From contig CM037830.1 in NCBI GenBank assembly GCA_021234535.1, positions 21,693,116-21,757,115 on the forward strand: a DNA stretch of 64,000 bases, written 5' to 3'. Both the position numbers and the translations under genes were made by a program. Of this stretch, positions 35,125-47,356 are shown piece after piece (the first letter of the stretch is position 1; every line of letters starts with the position of its first letter). This DNA is from Stichopus chloronotus. Lineage: Eukaryota > Echinodermata > Holothuroidea > Aspidochirotida > Stichopodidae. Under the pieces are notes generated by a model that was given only the letters and a program-made list of their open reading frames with translations, made no database searches and was not told where the DNA came from.

Positions 35125-37515
35125 CTGATTCAGTGCTTAAGAATTTTCACAGGGAGTGTTCCATGTACCTTTTACATGTAGTTCAAATTAATACATTTAG
35201 AGTACTCTGGATCGGATTGAATGCTTATAGGATATCCTGCACACGGAGAGAAAATATAATTACACTTTAATGAAATATTCCCACCCTTTCGTTAGCCTGT
35301 AACTTTTTAGAAACTGGATACCGAAATGTCTATGATTTTGTGTTCGAGTCTATAATGAGACCTCTTAGGCACAATTCTCGCAGTTCTGTGAACACTAAAC
35401 TTAGGAAGCGTATTCATATTCTGACGCGTTCGTGCCGGCGTAATTTAATTTTCTGAGTGTCTTATTGGTATCCGTCTATCGATTTTTGTTTCATCTCGCC
35501 TGGTAATGATGATATTTTTGGTGATAGCTCAGGATGAATATGAAAATAGATTCCTTCTACCTCTGTAGTTGACAGGCAACCTTGAGCAATCATTTTTAAT
35601 GGAAGTTTGTTTTCAAGAAAAACCTACAAATGTTTTGCTTTCATATTTTTTTTTCACTCTTGAAAAGGAAACAGGAGATGGGTAAAGGAGAAGAGTCAGA
35701 AACTTCATCCTTGAGAATCTAAGAGCAAACTGTTCAATCTCTTCGGAATAATTGATCGTTTCCTCCAATTCTCTTTAGTTTTGATTTGTCTTAACAAATT
35801 GACTTGCATGATTTCATGAAGAAGTAAGCTTGATGTACTCTGTGAACGTGAATTCTATAAACATGTTGTAGTGGCCTCCTTCAAGTGTTGGATTTACATG
35901 GCTATAGTACAGTCTGTCATCCACGTTGGTGATTGGTTGTTTGTGGATTGTGTATGTTATTTACGTTACTACATTCTCTGCATCTCATCCTGTAGGTATC
36001 ACGTAAAATGAAATGTGGCATCTCAAGTTTTGCTAGAACTGGTGAGAATAGGCAAAGATTTTGGGATTCCTTGGGTGAAGGTCAGAGGTTGTTTTGAGGT
36101 CAAAGTTGCTTGTTAATATGTTAATTGTCAGTCACAATTGAATCATGAAGATGCAGTACTGTAGCTCTTGTTTTGTCAGGGTGCAGCATTGAAGTTTACC
36201 TGTTAATAGCTCGTAACTGCTAATTATCCCATGCTAGGCTTGCCAAATTTTTAAGAAGGGGGGTTTTTCAACCACCAAAGTAAACTCCTCCATTCATTTG
36301 CCTTCAATTTACAAGTATTCTTTGCATTTAATTCATGTTTCTACACATTGCACTCCAATAGGCCCCAACTTGGCCTTCCACATAATTTGGTTATTGTCAA
36401 GTGTGCTGTCCCCCTAATGAAATTATGAATGCAAACAATTTTCTTTTTGGCTGTGCCTTAAGGGTTTGTGGTTTCAACTTCACTACACAAATTTCAGTTT
36501 GATTGTGGTATAAGGCTCATATTTGGTGGTTTTGCTGCTTTTTTTCTCCCACTTTTTTTTTTTCCTTTTTGATGCATAAATTGACTGTGATTCATTGTTT
36601 AATCTGGGAGTGGTGATTTCATCATATACTATGAGCAATTACTGTCGTTGGCCATTGACCTGTTCTCTACATAGCTTCAAGGTTGTGGGGCAGGTCACAC
36701 TAGCACCCTTTAATCCTTAGTGCACTGAACCAGAGGTCACAACATGTAGTAAAATTTTATTGTTACATATAAAGTGAATGGGATGGGTGTCTGATAGGTT
36801 TAAATCATTTGACAGTGTACTCAGGATTTGAATATCTTTTTTGTTACTGTTGTGTGTGAACTTTGGTCAGGCAGTTGCTGTTTGTCAAATTTGCAACTTT
36901 CTGAGCACCTAAAAAGGGAAATAAGGCATTTATTTTACAGAAAACAACCATAGATTTAAAACCAGTGTTTGTAAAGGTAGAATGACAGATTATTCAAAGT
37001 AAGGAAGGACCGTAGCCTTCTTTTCAAGAAATAAGTTTCTCATAGATAGAAATTCAGTTATTTGTTGCTCAACAATAATTTGTTCACCCAAACTTTTCAA
37101 ATGATGCACCTTCCATTACTCACCACATGTATAACATTTTGAGGAGATGAAGCTCTTGCAGATGTTTATTGGTGAGACTGAATGGTTTAATTATGATTAA
37201 AGCTATTTTCTTCGTATGCCATGTTGGTTGTTGGTATATTCTAAACGCCCCATTTCCCTAGAAGATGAACCTCCAAAGTAGATGAATCTCTTCCTAACGT
37301 TTTACCCTTGGTATAAGAACCATGTTGACATAGGCTGAAACCCATATTGTGTTTGTAGGGCAATTAATGATTCCATCTGGGAATGCCTTGCTTATAATGC
37401 ATTAGCTCTAAAGTGGATGCAAACTCGAGCTTTTTGCTCTGTTTGCAAGCAGTGCGCTCCATAAAGTGTGTATTCAAATTTTTGCAGAGATTCAGTTGAC
37501 AAATAGTATGCACTC
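35125..37515. other. Non-coding stretch
   Basis: No supportable gene. AT-rich, with T-runs at 35648 and 36538-36570. Nothing in the open frames is longer than 60 codons, making this the most stop-dense part of the window. Confidence 0.6.
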
Positions 37516-37537
37516 CGTTATGAGACCGGTCATAACG
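37516..37537. repeat. 22 bp near-palindrome
   Basis: CGTTATGA at 37516-37523 and TCATAACG at 37530-37537 are exact reverse complements around GACCGG. The centre also contains the shifted palindrome GACCGGTC. It could be a hairpin or a binding site for a dimeric protein. There is no gene beside it. Confidence 0.75.
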
Positions 37538-38449
37538 TGGACAGCTGGTACTTAAAAATCATGTCCAAGCACATCAAGCAGAGAGCATATCATGTTAACA
37601 GTGAATAACATTTTCATACGGCTAAGGGTGAAGATACAGAGTAGTTCAACATATGTACTTTGAAGGTAGAATCGGATTTTTGATTATTTCGTCTGCGTTA
37701 TAGTATAAAGAGAAACCTGAATTTGAATAAGTCACAATTAATTCAGTCACTCGATAATAAATTTATCAGGTATTTAGTCTGTGACACACAGTACGGTATA
37801 AATGCCTAATTTTCTGGCAATAGTACTGTTCCTTAATTTGAATTGATAAGCGTTACGTACCCATTAATTCTCACTACTTTAATGCAAAAAAAAAAAAAAA
37901 ATTTGCTTTAAATTTTCTCATAACAGTTACAAACTTGCGACCTTGGGAATTGAAATTCTGAATAATTTGGATCAATAACATAATAAATGCATCCACTTGC
38001 ACAAGCGCACTGAGATTTATGACAGTTACAGGTACAGCTTGCCCGCATGTAGGTGTCGGCATATTTGTCACTTACAGAGGTCAAGCTGTGGAAAAGTGCA
38101 TGGATGTAATTGTGCGTGAACAAGTCTCTACATGGCAGTGTTAGCTGGTACCGTTCAATTTGTCTGTTACACAATTGATGAAGATTTTAAAGTATGAGGA
38201 TTATTGTCTCATTATAAATTTGAAAAACTCCCAATTTTTTTTTTTTTTTTGTCTTCATGCAGAGAACATAACAATGAGTCACTCTGATTTGTTACAGTGG
38301 CATTAATATTGATTGCCAATTCTGTTTGATATTGCAAAATATCTGTTTATTCGGGGTCCATGTTGTCAGGGAGCAACCACTGTAAGACACAGACTGTTAA
38401 CCAACCCTACTTGATGTCAGCTATGCATGTTGCAATTTGATTATTTCAG
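37538..38449. other. Non-coding stretch
   Basis: No supportable gene. A-run at 37886-37900 and T-run at 38236-38250. Two overlapping minus-strand frames at 37874-38174 are not convincing. Confidence 0.5.
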
Positions 38450-38625
38450 GGATGTGAGACTTCCAAGCAATGTTTCTTTTTGGGGGGGGCCAAAAAATTT
38501 TTCAGAGGGGACCAGATGTGCAAAAATATATTAATAGGCAAGCTCTTTGGGGACAAATTTTTTTTTAGGGGGCTTTACCCTCACCCCCATCCCCACCTTT
38601 AACTACGGTCCTGGATCACTGGTTT
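38450..38625. repeat. Probable degenerate dispersed repeat
   Basis: A patch with G-run, CCAAAAAATTTTT, AGAGGGGACCA, a second G/T-rich block and a C-rich block ends in CGGTCCTGGATCACTGG. The reverse complement of that end, CCAGTGATCCAGGACCG, has the look of ends of widespread short DNA elements in marine invertebrate genomes. That comparison is from memory and not verified. Only one copy is recognisable here and no target duplication was found. Confidence 0.35.
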
Positions 38626-39725
38626 TCATGGAGCTTTGGAAACCTTTGTAAATTTCACCTTCTCTGTCATTTTCATTGGTTAAGAGTACATTCTCACATT
38701 ACCAGTTTCAGAGCAAGTAGAATCTCATCATTCAGATGTGCTCTTTATCAGTAAGGTAGGCTTCATGTTGCTTTATATTTGGTTTGAAGGATATGGCAGA
38801 TTTATGTCCTGGAAAATGTTTGCTTCTGAGTATGTTCTCATATATTGTATCTATGCAAAAGAAATCTGCTATTGATGACATCTAGGCATAGTTTTGTGGG
38901 GGGGGGGGTGAAGTCGACCATCCAGTTAGCTTTCGAGGATGTTCTCCCTCTTTTTTTCAGGATTAGATGTCGCTGTCTTAAAGGGCAAAATGGTAAATAA
39001 GAAAGGCTGCGCATGGCTGATTCTGATAATAAGTGCTAAAGGTCTTACCAGAGGATGAAATTGATCGGGGTCCGAGACGGGGAAGGTAAATCCGAGATCT
39101 GTTTTGAGCTAGATCCTACGATTTCCCTCAAACTTCATCTTTGACTGGGTGTTTGTTGGGGAAGAGAACGGCACTGCTAAGTGCACAGATCGATTTTCTT
39201 CAAAGGGATAGCCGCAGGCGGCGTTAACACCCTTGGTGTTTAAGCGCATGATACCTCAAGAACATTAAAAACTTGTCCTGCTGGTGGAAACTGTATCACC
39301 TAAGAAATTATGGGAGTTAGTGGCATGCATATACATTATCTATATATTTTGCATAATGCACTGAGACTGTGATATCGTTGCAGTGGCCAACTGTGCGTGC
39401 AGTAGGCTGAGAAAAATCAATGGCAAAAATGTGAGGTGAAATGCATGTACGTAGATGCCCAAGATCTGTTAGTCTTGGTGAATTCTAGTGGGTGTGCATG
39501 TGTTCCACGTTCAGTGAGTTTAAAATGCATGAATAAAAAGATCAAGTAATTCAAAGAGATGGATATCTATCGACTTCCTCTGATGTATATGTTTCAGGTT
39601 AAATAATCGAATGTGATTGTTATTCATGCACACAGCCAGTTATCTGGAGCACAACACTCCCTGTGATGTAATAGTAAAGTGGAGCCGGTTGAGCAGGCAA
39701 GAGCGCCACATGACAACGAAAATTT
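38626..39725. other. Non-coding stretch
   Basis: No supportable gene. It has a G-run near 38899 and otherwise unique-looking sequence leading up to the promoter-like cluster. Confidence 0.5.
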
Positions 39726-39930
39726 CGTGAAACTCCGAAGGGTCCTTCGCTTTCTGATTGGTCACAGTCCCTTTGAGTTTCACGTCCCAAAGTTGCGTAT
39801 TCTATTTATCACCACAAATGTAGGGCACGTGCAAGCGTATGAGCCAGGGCTCATATAGAAATAACGTATTCCTTGACGAGGCCTGCCGGCAGTTATGATT
39901 TGCCGCGACGACTGGTGCGTGAATTGTCAG
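39726..39930 (+). promoter_or_regulatory. Candidate promoter with nested inverted repeat and short first exon
   Basis: A perfect 10 bp inverted repeat, CGTGAAACTC (39726-39735) and GAGTTTCACG (39775-39784), encloses a second one, CGAAGG-GT-CCTTCG (39736-39749), and an inverted CCAAT box (ATTGG, 39757-39761). Downstream come GCACGTGC (39825-39832, CACGTG E-box core) and a TATA-like TATAGAAATA (39854-39863). About 40 bases after the TATA-like box, an ATG at 39895 opens a 12-codon frame ending in CAG, followed by the donor GTATGT (39931). The order and spacing fit a CCAAT/E-box/TATA promoter reading rightward. Each motif is short, and only transcript start data would confirm it. Confidence 0.33.
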
Positions 39931-40585
39931 GTATGTGTATATGTATTTGGCAAAAGTGTTTCCATGGCAGAAGACAGAGCCACCAGTGTGATAAAATCAA
40001 TTAATGATGGAAGGTTAATGGTTATCTCCAGAGGTTTTCCTAAAAGCTTCTTGAGATCTAACTCTCAAACTAAAGGAATTCTCATTGGTATGAATCATAG
40101 TGATATGCAATTCATTTTTGCTCTGAGACAGTCGAACCTCCGCCGGTCCCCCTCCGTTGGTCGTCTTGTGCTTGCATGGTGAAGCTAATGGCCGGTTGTA
40201 GTGTTTATGACTAATCAAGTACGTTTTTGAATTATACCTCGGTTGGATGGTTTACAACAAGCAGAGATCTCCTCGCTGATCTCGGGATAACTACGACCAC
40301 CACAGATGCTGAGGTGGCTTTCCTAGAAGACAGTATCTCTCCCCCTTAATTTGGTCCTAATAATTGCATAGCACATGATGGTCTTTCCCTTTTCCATCTC
40401 TCACAGAAACGTCCTGTTATTAAGACTTCTTTTTTTTTTTTGGTGTTACTAAATAGCGATTAGGTTTACACTTTCTCCTCAGATTACCAAACATAAGTGG
40501 GAGTGATGGATTGCCTCACTGTGGGCTAGCTCTATCTCTTCGTGAAGTTTTACGTAGTTGAGTATAATAAATTGCAGTATTATAG
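39931..40585. other. Putative intron or spacer
   Basis: If the donor at 39931 is real, this is the start of an intron. It contains AGTCGAACCTCC near 40132, reminiscent of some DNA-transposon ends but without a partner, and a T-run at 40430-40441. No gene is seen. Confidence 0.4.
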
Positions 40586-41239
40586 CATGGAGGAATGGAT
40601 AGGTATATCTCCGTGGATCTCTGCTTTTATTGCTTGGACTTCATTAAGTCTCATTTTGCATATAAAGGGATATATCTTGGAAGAGCTAGATTCGGCAGAT
40701 CATGGCTTTCTCTTTTAATACTACAATGGTATCACAGTTCTCAGCTTGTTGTTACTGATATTGATTCCAAATGCATCATGTCCAATGGGGTAACCGTTGA
40801 AGTTAAAGTGCAAGGTATTGTGATGACACTGGTATTTTAGGCAGGTATTCAAGTATGTACTCCTGGTGTAATTGTTGGAATATTCTTCACAAGTCTGATC
40901 TCCATGCTTTCTAAAGCTGATCAAGCTAATCTGGACAAATTTAAGTCTGTGACTACAACACTGTTACCAAAGAATCTTATTTACATAATGGCTTCCAAAC
41001 TAATGAGAGTACTAGCTGAGCCATGGCTCGAATCTTTGCACGCTTACAACATCATTACCCATTGTGAGCTGCACCTTATAATTAAGCCACCATCAGATAT
41101 GACTATTCATGAAGTGCAAATAAACACCATAGCTTTCCCTGTGCATATTTGTAAATCTGTGCACAGTTTTAATGTACTCCGTAACCCTGTGCAATTAACT
41201 GCAAATACATCTTTGCTCTTCATTTTACTGTCCTAGATG
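40586..41239 (+). pseudogene. Long frame with one in-frame stop: possible gene fragment
   Basis: After a stop at 40583-40585, one reading frame stays open to a stop at about 41236, apart from a single TAG at 40838-40840. The first half runs 81 codons from ATG 40595. The second half has an ATG at 40904 but is open from 40841. About 218 codons with a single stop is unusual at this base composition, where roughly 14 stops would be expected. The sequence at the TAG (GGTATTTTAG then GCAGG) is also acceptor-like, so two exons are possible. The second part begins with a hydrophobic segment (TPGVIVGIFFTSLISML). Codons are T-rich but varied. No family is recognised. Confidence 0.25.
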
Positions 41240-44200
41240 CTCTTATGTCGAGTCAACTTTGAGCATCATTCCTGCAGATTGGTACTCACATTCGCAATCA
41301 CAATTTATCAGTTGGGTAAACTAGCCAATAAAGGAAAAAAGGGTTAAGTACATAGCTCTGATGAAATACTTAAGTCGAGGCTGTTAGTGTCATATTCTTC
41401 ATCAAAAATATGTTGAGATCTGTGAATAATGAGTTCAAATATGTATTGAAAGTAATTGTCACATTGTTTCCTGCTTAGAAGCTCCATTTTGATTATGATC
41501 AAATGTGTTACATCTTGAAAACAAGAACTGCATTGCTGACTGTTGCTAAGGAAACACTCTGTCTTTTCCATTTTCAAACCACTTCAGAAATTCGAATCTT
41601 GCTCCACTTTTCCAAATTTGGAGCATGATTAAAGTTTCTGTGAAAGGGCTTCTGCTTTGGAAAAAAGAAACCGTTTTACGCCTAATTTCATCCAGTAGGT
41701 GTACCTTTTGGACCCAAGACATGTATGTACTTAAACTTGATTATAGCGTGTTCATTTGATTGTAGCGTGTTCATTTATGCATGAAAGAACCGGAATGGAA
41801 TTCAGATTGTTACATCTTCTTTGTCAGCACTGCAAGTTTCCATCCTATTGTCACTGAATATCTGTCACGTCCGAAGATGTCTGCAGTGTCGCTAAGGCCA
41901 GATTTGCAATACATGCCAGGTGCCCTGGAAGTTAAAAAAATTACTTCTGCTCAGGAAAAAGGCCGACACTCGGCTGTATAGTGAGTGTCAAAACAACCTT
42001 GTTTGTCCCTGCTTTAGTTTTATTGAAATGTTCCGTCTTCTCTTTCACAAAATGAATTCTTTATGTCGATGACAATGTCGTTTGCAATTATCTGGGACGA
42101 GCAAACTTGAAGCAGATCTGTGCCGCTCATTATTTGGTAATTGTGTTAATGACATTCGGTGAGGAAACAAATCTCGATGATAAACATGATCAGATTCTAA
42201 TAAATTTCATCAGAATTCATTACGTCGGTTCGAATCGTGCCTTTGAACATTGTAAAGGGTTACAAATCCCCTCGAAATTGTTCATTCCTCTGACATGTTT
42301 ATCTCGGAGCAAACCTGTGGAAAGGTTGTGTGAGTGCACATGTTTATCAGATCCGCAAACAAGATGCGCACGAGTCTCGCGTCGGCCGCTCGCTGATGCT
42401 GCCGTCTCCTGACAGTGAATGTTAACAGTTGAGATGTATCTCGAGGGGTGCCCTCTTGGCACAAAACGAGGCTTAAAGAAGTTTGTCCAAAAGAAGAGGG
42501 GGGGGGGGGGCCCTGGGGAAGAAAAGGGGAAATTAACATTTTCAAAGTAGCTCACAGAAAACAACATGATGTCTCCCTGCAGTGTACAGCATGGTGAGAA
42601 AAAAGCCAAACGAGCATTCTTACAACAGTAGCTGGTATCATCTTAAGTCAGAGTTACATCCTAACACTTTTTTTGTAGCCTCCTGGGCCTTCCTGAACCC
42701 ATAAGCATGGTTGTTGGACTCAAATTGTAGACAGTCCAAAGTTTACTTTGATCGATGTTTCTCTCTTCGCTTTGGAGGATGTGCTAAGAGGAAGTGGAAT
42801 ATTTTAAGATTGTACCGACTGTAGATAGGTGTTGCTTTTGTCCGTTAATTCGTTCTTTCTCCCTTTGTTTGTCATGAATGACGAGTGGGAACCTCCCTTC
42901 AAAGTAGTAACTCTTGAAAAAAAAGATTTGATATAAGGCCTCAAACAGATGTGTGTATGTATGCATGTACAGCAGTACCCCATAATGTCTCTTAGTATCA
43001 GCCTTATTTGGTTTTATGCGGGGGGGGGGCGGTGTGTGTCTAGGGAACTTACGCCCTCAAAATATTTGGCTAACCTCCAAAAAATATTTGACAAATGATT
43101 TGTATGATTCACCTCTATGTTTTGGAAGAACTTAAAGCTTTTGAAACACGAGATCATAAAGTAAAGCATTTATCTGACTGTCTTTAAACAATGCCATAGA
43201 AGTGCCATTTCCTGCAATGTGTAACCCTCTCCTGACAAAAAATTTCTTGGTACACTACACACCAACTTCTCTTAGACGGTAATAAGGTGAGTAAGTCCCC
43301 CCTCCAAATAAATAATGTCTCTACCAGTGTGCATGGTATACATGAAATGAGGCATATTCTTTTGGGCACAAGCATCAGCATATTTCATGCCTCATGTGAC
43401 TCTTCCCTTTTCTTCTTTTGACAAACCGTTGCTTTTATGTAAGAGCAAAGGTTCTTCATTCTTAGTTTAGCGGTGGCATTTAATTTGTACTTAACGTATT
43501 CACTCTAGCAGTCACAAAACTGATAATTTAGTCTTTATGACTGACGGCGACTCTTTGACACAATACAGCAAGTTGATGGTGCTCAGATTGAATGTCTCTT
43601 CATGTTTGAAACCGACGAATGTTTGTACCTCAATTTTTGTCAGTATTAAAGGTTCTAGATCTCGCCTTCTTCCTTTTGAGTCACTATCTGAAATTCGAAC
43701 ACGTCTTGTTTTATTTCAGCTCCGTTTGTTGAGTTTACCCCTAGAATTGCCTCATCTGCTAAAAAAGCAGCAGCACAAGTATGTGTTACCAAGGACAGAA
43801 ACTTTTGAATTTCTGGTAAAACAAACTTACAAGAGGCTGCTCCATCCAGTCATCTCGAACCAGACCCATATTTTATAGCATGTTGCTTCTAGCACTCTGC
43901 ATCAATTTGACATAGGTGAAAAAAAAGACTAATGATGGTAATTTGACCCAATTTCATTACAAAAGAGTGTATTACCGTGCTGCCTCGTTTTCTTTTTTTT
44001 TTTTTTTTTCAAATCCTTGTAAGAGGGTGAGATCTAGAGTTGCCTTCGCAATTCATACCGGCAAAATTTTTTTTTGATCATCTTGAAACAATGCAGGTAA
44101 GTTATATAGCAGAGCCTGATTTGCATATGTGGTATGAATGCCTTGCTGAGTAACCTGTTTTCTGGGCTAACGGTATAAGTGGAACGTGTTGAGGTGTGAT

Positions 44201-45744
44201 GTGTCTCACCCGAGGGTATTGACTGAATTCGCATGCCTCTCGTATCACGATTAATTGTGCTCTTTGCTCAAAATTGTCAGATGATTTTCTTCATTCATTT
44301 TAGAGGCCAGAACTAATGACTTGAACTTGTGGTGTAGTTCAGTCCTGCAATGCTTAATGCATGTGAACGGTGTGTGACGATGGTTGCTGACATGTTGGTT
44401 GTAACTGAGTCACAATATTGTCCAAACAGACAAAGCTGTAAAAGTTTTTGCTTTAAAAATGACCGTCAGTAATGAAAAGGTAAGGACTTCATGGTATTGC
44501 CAGGATATTTTAGCCTGTAGTGCAGGCTTCTTCGGGAAAATTTACTGAAACCCCATATGGCTAAATGTTTTTTAAAAATTGCTCAAACAATCTCTTTCCA
44601 CACGTAGGAGTATACAGGGGAAGTGATTCCTCCTCCTCTTCTGAAAATTTAGTGTTTTAGAATTGGTTCAGACGCAAAATGGTGTAAAGATGGTTACATT
44701 AGTCTGTGGGAAGTATGTAAGAGATGTACCTTATTTTTGAGACAGAATTTTGGTCGGCACATCGTGCGCCACATCAGTGGCATGTGTGCCGCGATTTTAG
44801 GAAGCCTGGCCCACAGTCATTTCACTTTAAAAGTATCTTGTGTGCATGCAGTACTGTTACTAGTCCTAGTCTTGCAGGCTTTTTCACTTTTCTCTGCAGA
44901 GAAGAAAATTGGAAAATGAAATAACTAGCTAAGATAATAATAATAATCACATTGCTCTGGCAAAATAGAGGCAAAAACTGCAAAATCAGATTGTTTAATT
45001 TCTGCTGGACTGTAATATCATTCATTCTGTGTACTTTAATGTCTATGAGCTACACAATGAGTGCTGTATCACTGCCCCTCAAGGGGTGCAGACCGCAGGC
45101 ACTGTTTGCATCAAATGATGTAATTCTGTCAACGTGTTCAAAACGTGATTATAACGTCCTTTGTTGCAGTGTGGATGTCTCAGCCCTTGTTTCATGTTCT
45201 TTTGTTTAAATCTGCATGGAGAGGGTTGGGTCCGTTTAATGCGGTCATTCTGATTACGTGAAGCATTCACTCTGTGCAAACACTCAGTTCAATACATGGC
45301 GAAATGAATCACAACGGCAACGCCCAAGTATGAATACTGTGTATCCATTTCCCTTTACATGTAACCATGTATATGCGTCACTGCATTCAGGCTTCAGGCT
45401 GGTAATTATGAAAGGAAGGCTACCCGTTGCATAATCAAAATTTAACAGATTTCTCTACAGATGACCTGTCATACAATAAACATTCAGGTGATAATTGCCA
45501 CAAAGTACAAAAGTTTGCCACAGAGAGTTATAAACCTCAAGATCGACCAGTCACCACATTGAGGTGATCCAGGTCAAACAATCGAACAGTTTGCAACAGA
45601 AGGTAAATTAGTCACACATATGCAGCACAATGTGATTGCTGAAACACAATAAAGAAAGATTCCACAGAAGGCCATCACACGATGAAACAGTTGCCACACT
45701 GAGGACGTAATCGGGGACTTGATCGTCAGTTGCTCCATGCAGCA
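41240..45744. other. Non-coding stretch with small repeats
   Basis: No confident gene. A 19 bp exact-but-one tandem duplication (GATTATAGCGTGTTCATTT) lies at 41739-41776. A CpG-rich patch at 42340-42420 is open on both strands. A 13-G run at 42498-42510 is followed by CCC, a second G-run is near 43021-43030, and a 17-T run is at 43993-44009. A frame at 43537-43878 (113 codons) has moderately coding-like codons but no splice context. Confidence 0.5.
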
Positions 45745-45881
45745 GTATGTATGTATGTATGTATGTATGTATGTATGTATGTATGTATGTATGTATGTAT
45801 GTATGTATGTATGTATGTATGTATGTATGTATGTATGTATGTATGTATGTATGTATGTATGTATGTATGTATGTATGTATG
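45745..45881. repeat. (GTAT)n tetranucleotide microsatellite
   Basis: Thirty-four uninterrupted GTAT units run from 45745 to 45880, plus a final G. No interruption is visible, implying a young, actively varying array. It creates open frames on both strands (repeating VCMY on plus, YIHT on minus) that are not genes. Length may be collapsed or expanded by assembly. Confidence 0.98.
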
Positions 45882-46211
45882 CAAGGTCATGTTCAATGAA
45901 CTCCCATGAGGTCACTTTTGGACCCCACCTGAACCGCGGTTAATGGGTCCTATCCATACAAATTTAACGTGAAAAAGGAAATGTTACAAACAGCACCTAG
46001 GCTTGTAGGGGAGTCTTTGCTCCCTCTCCCTCCCCTTCCTGCCTCATGCATAACTGTATTTCAAGATACAAATTGTCACTCAGGCTTTCCTGATTCAATA
46101 GACAATCCAATTTTCAGCTCCGCCTTTTGCTAATCGTAGTTCACGATCAAACTTCTGTTTTACAAAGCCAAAGTGGCTGTGAAGTCCTGTTTGTGGATTT
46201 TGAAACTTCCC
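45882..46211. other. Non-coding spacer
   Basis: Unique-looking sequence between the microsatellite and foldback copy C. No gene or regulatory cluster is seen. Confidence 0.5.
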
Positions 46212-46375
46212 AATTCACAGCGGGTACTCCCTCACGTCATATAACCTATGCATTACCATATTGACCATGGTCAAAATTGCCAGATGCTAGACCATGGTCA
46301 ATACGGTAATGCATAGGTTATATGAGGTGAGTACGTCGCTAGTGAATTCCCAAACCAGGGAGTTTTGGGGAGACA
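46212..46375. repeat. Foldback repeat, copy C (most intact)
   Basis: The left arm, 46212-46272, and right arm, 46290-46348, are near-perfect inverted repeats of about 60 bp. They share AATTCAC, GTACTC, CATATAACCTATGCATTACC and TTGACCATGGTC. They are separated by a 17-base loop containing GCCAGATGCT. The family tail AATTCCCAAACCAGGGAG, then TTTTGGGG, follows on the right. There is no open frame inside. The structure fits a miniature foldback element. A target-site duplication could not be fixed. Confidence 0.9.
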
Positions 46376-47356
46376 ATTAATTACCTTGATTGTATACAGA
46401 AAGAATCGGATACGTTACCATCTCGATACATGAAGTAACCAAGAAATTTTCACCCAAATCTGTCAATGATGGGTCACTGATTATCATGCATGTTTGTTAT
46501 TAAAATTTTTGTGCACAGCTTCTCTAACATGGTGCTTTTCAAACTTCATGTATGTGAAGTACACTTTCACAGACACTTACATAATATTGAACATCTTGAA
46601 AAGTTTCAGTTCAGAGCCCCACGTACGTACTTATTATGTACAGTATGTGAAATTTTAATGTTTCTGTTTATGTAGTTGGCTGGAAAGGGTGATGTCCATC
46701 GTGTAATGGACACTAGCTGTGAAAGGGTTAAATACCCTCGTATCCAAATTGTTGAGCCTGACAGAGGTCTAAGGTAAATATTTTTTTCTAAGCATCTTAG
46801 TAAAACAGATATCTACAGTATTGCATGTACCAAGACACTCGCAAATCGTGAGGTTGTTACCCTCAGTATGAATCAAACCTACATTTCTCCGTAGCTGCAT
46901 CTTTGATCGTTCAACTGTAAATTCACTGCCTAATATTTCCAGTATCTTGGATGAAAACTGAAATAAAATACATCAACCAATTGATAGAAATGTTATTGAA
47001 CAACACAACTCAAACATCTTTTTCCAGGTGTAATTTCCCAAACACTTAAATGTAAATATAAATCTTTGATGAACTAGGTAATTTTTTTAGGTAAATCTTT
47101 TCTCTTTCCCCTGCACTTTAAACTTGCCGCTTTCTTGGCTAATTGCATCCGCATGTAACATCGGAAGCTGTCTCATGTCCCCCCCAGACCGATCCTTACA
47201 AGTGAATTTCATCCATCAGTTAATTCTGATTAATCGATGCTGTATAACCCAGCGGCTTGTACGATTTTAATGGAGAGAAAAGAGACATTGAGAATTTGTC
47301 GCTGCTGTTGCTTATGTGGGGCTGGATACATAGGAGAGCTTTGTACGATATGATAA
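46376..47356. other. Non-coding stretch with a small hairpin
   Basis: No supportable gene. TGTCCAT at 46693-46699 pairs exactly with ATGGACA at 46706-46712 across CGTGTA. The remainder is AT-rich. Confidence 0.5.

Noticed and set aside
36070..36110. AGGTCA-type half-sites resembling a nuclear-receptor element
   Set aside because: Spacing and second half-sites are imperfect, and such words are expected by chance in a 64 kb window.
40125..40165. AGTCGAACCTCC resembling the end of a pogo/Tigger-type element
   Set aside because: No inverted partner or target duplication was found nearby.
42220..42245. GGTTCGAATC resembling a tRNA T-arm
   Set aside because: No A-box, acceptor stem pairing or anticodon arm lies at the right distance upstream.
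42498..42514. Long G-run as a functional quadruplex
   Set aside because: It is a simple homopolymer of 13 G with no gene or promoter beside it. Slippage explains it.
45574..45943. Open frames repeating YIHT and VCMY on opposite strands
   Set aside because: They are translations of the (GTAT)n microsatellite and have no other support.
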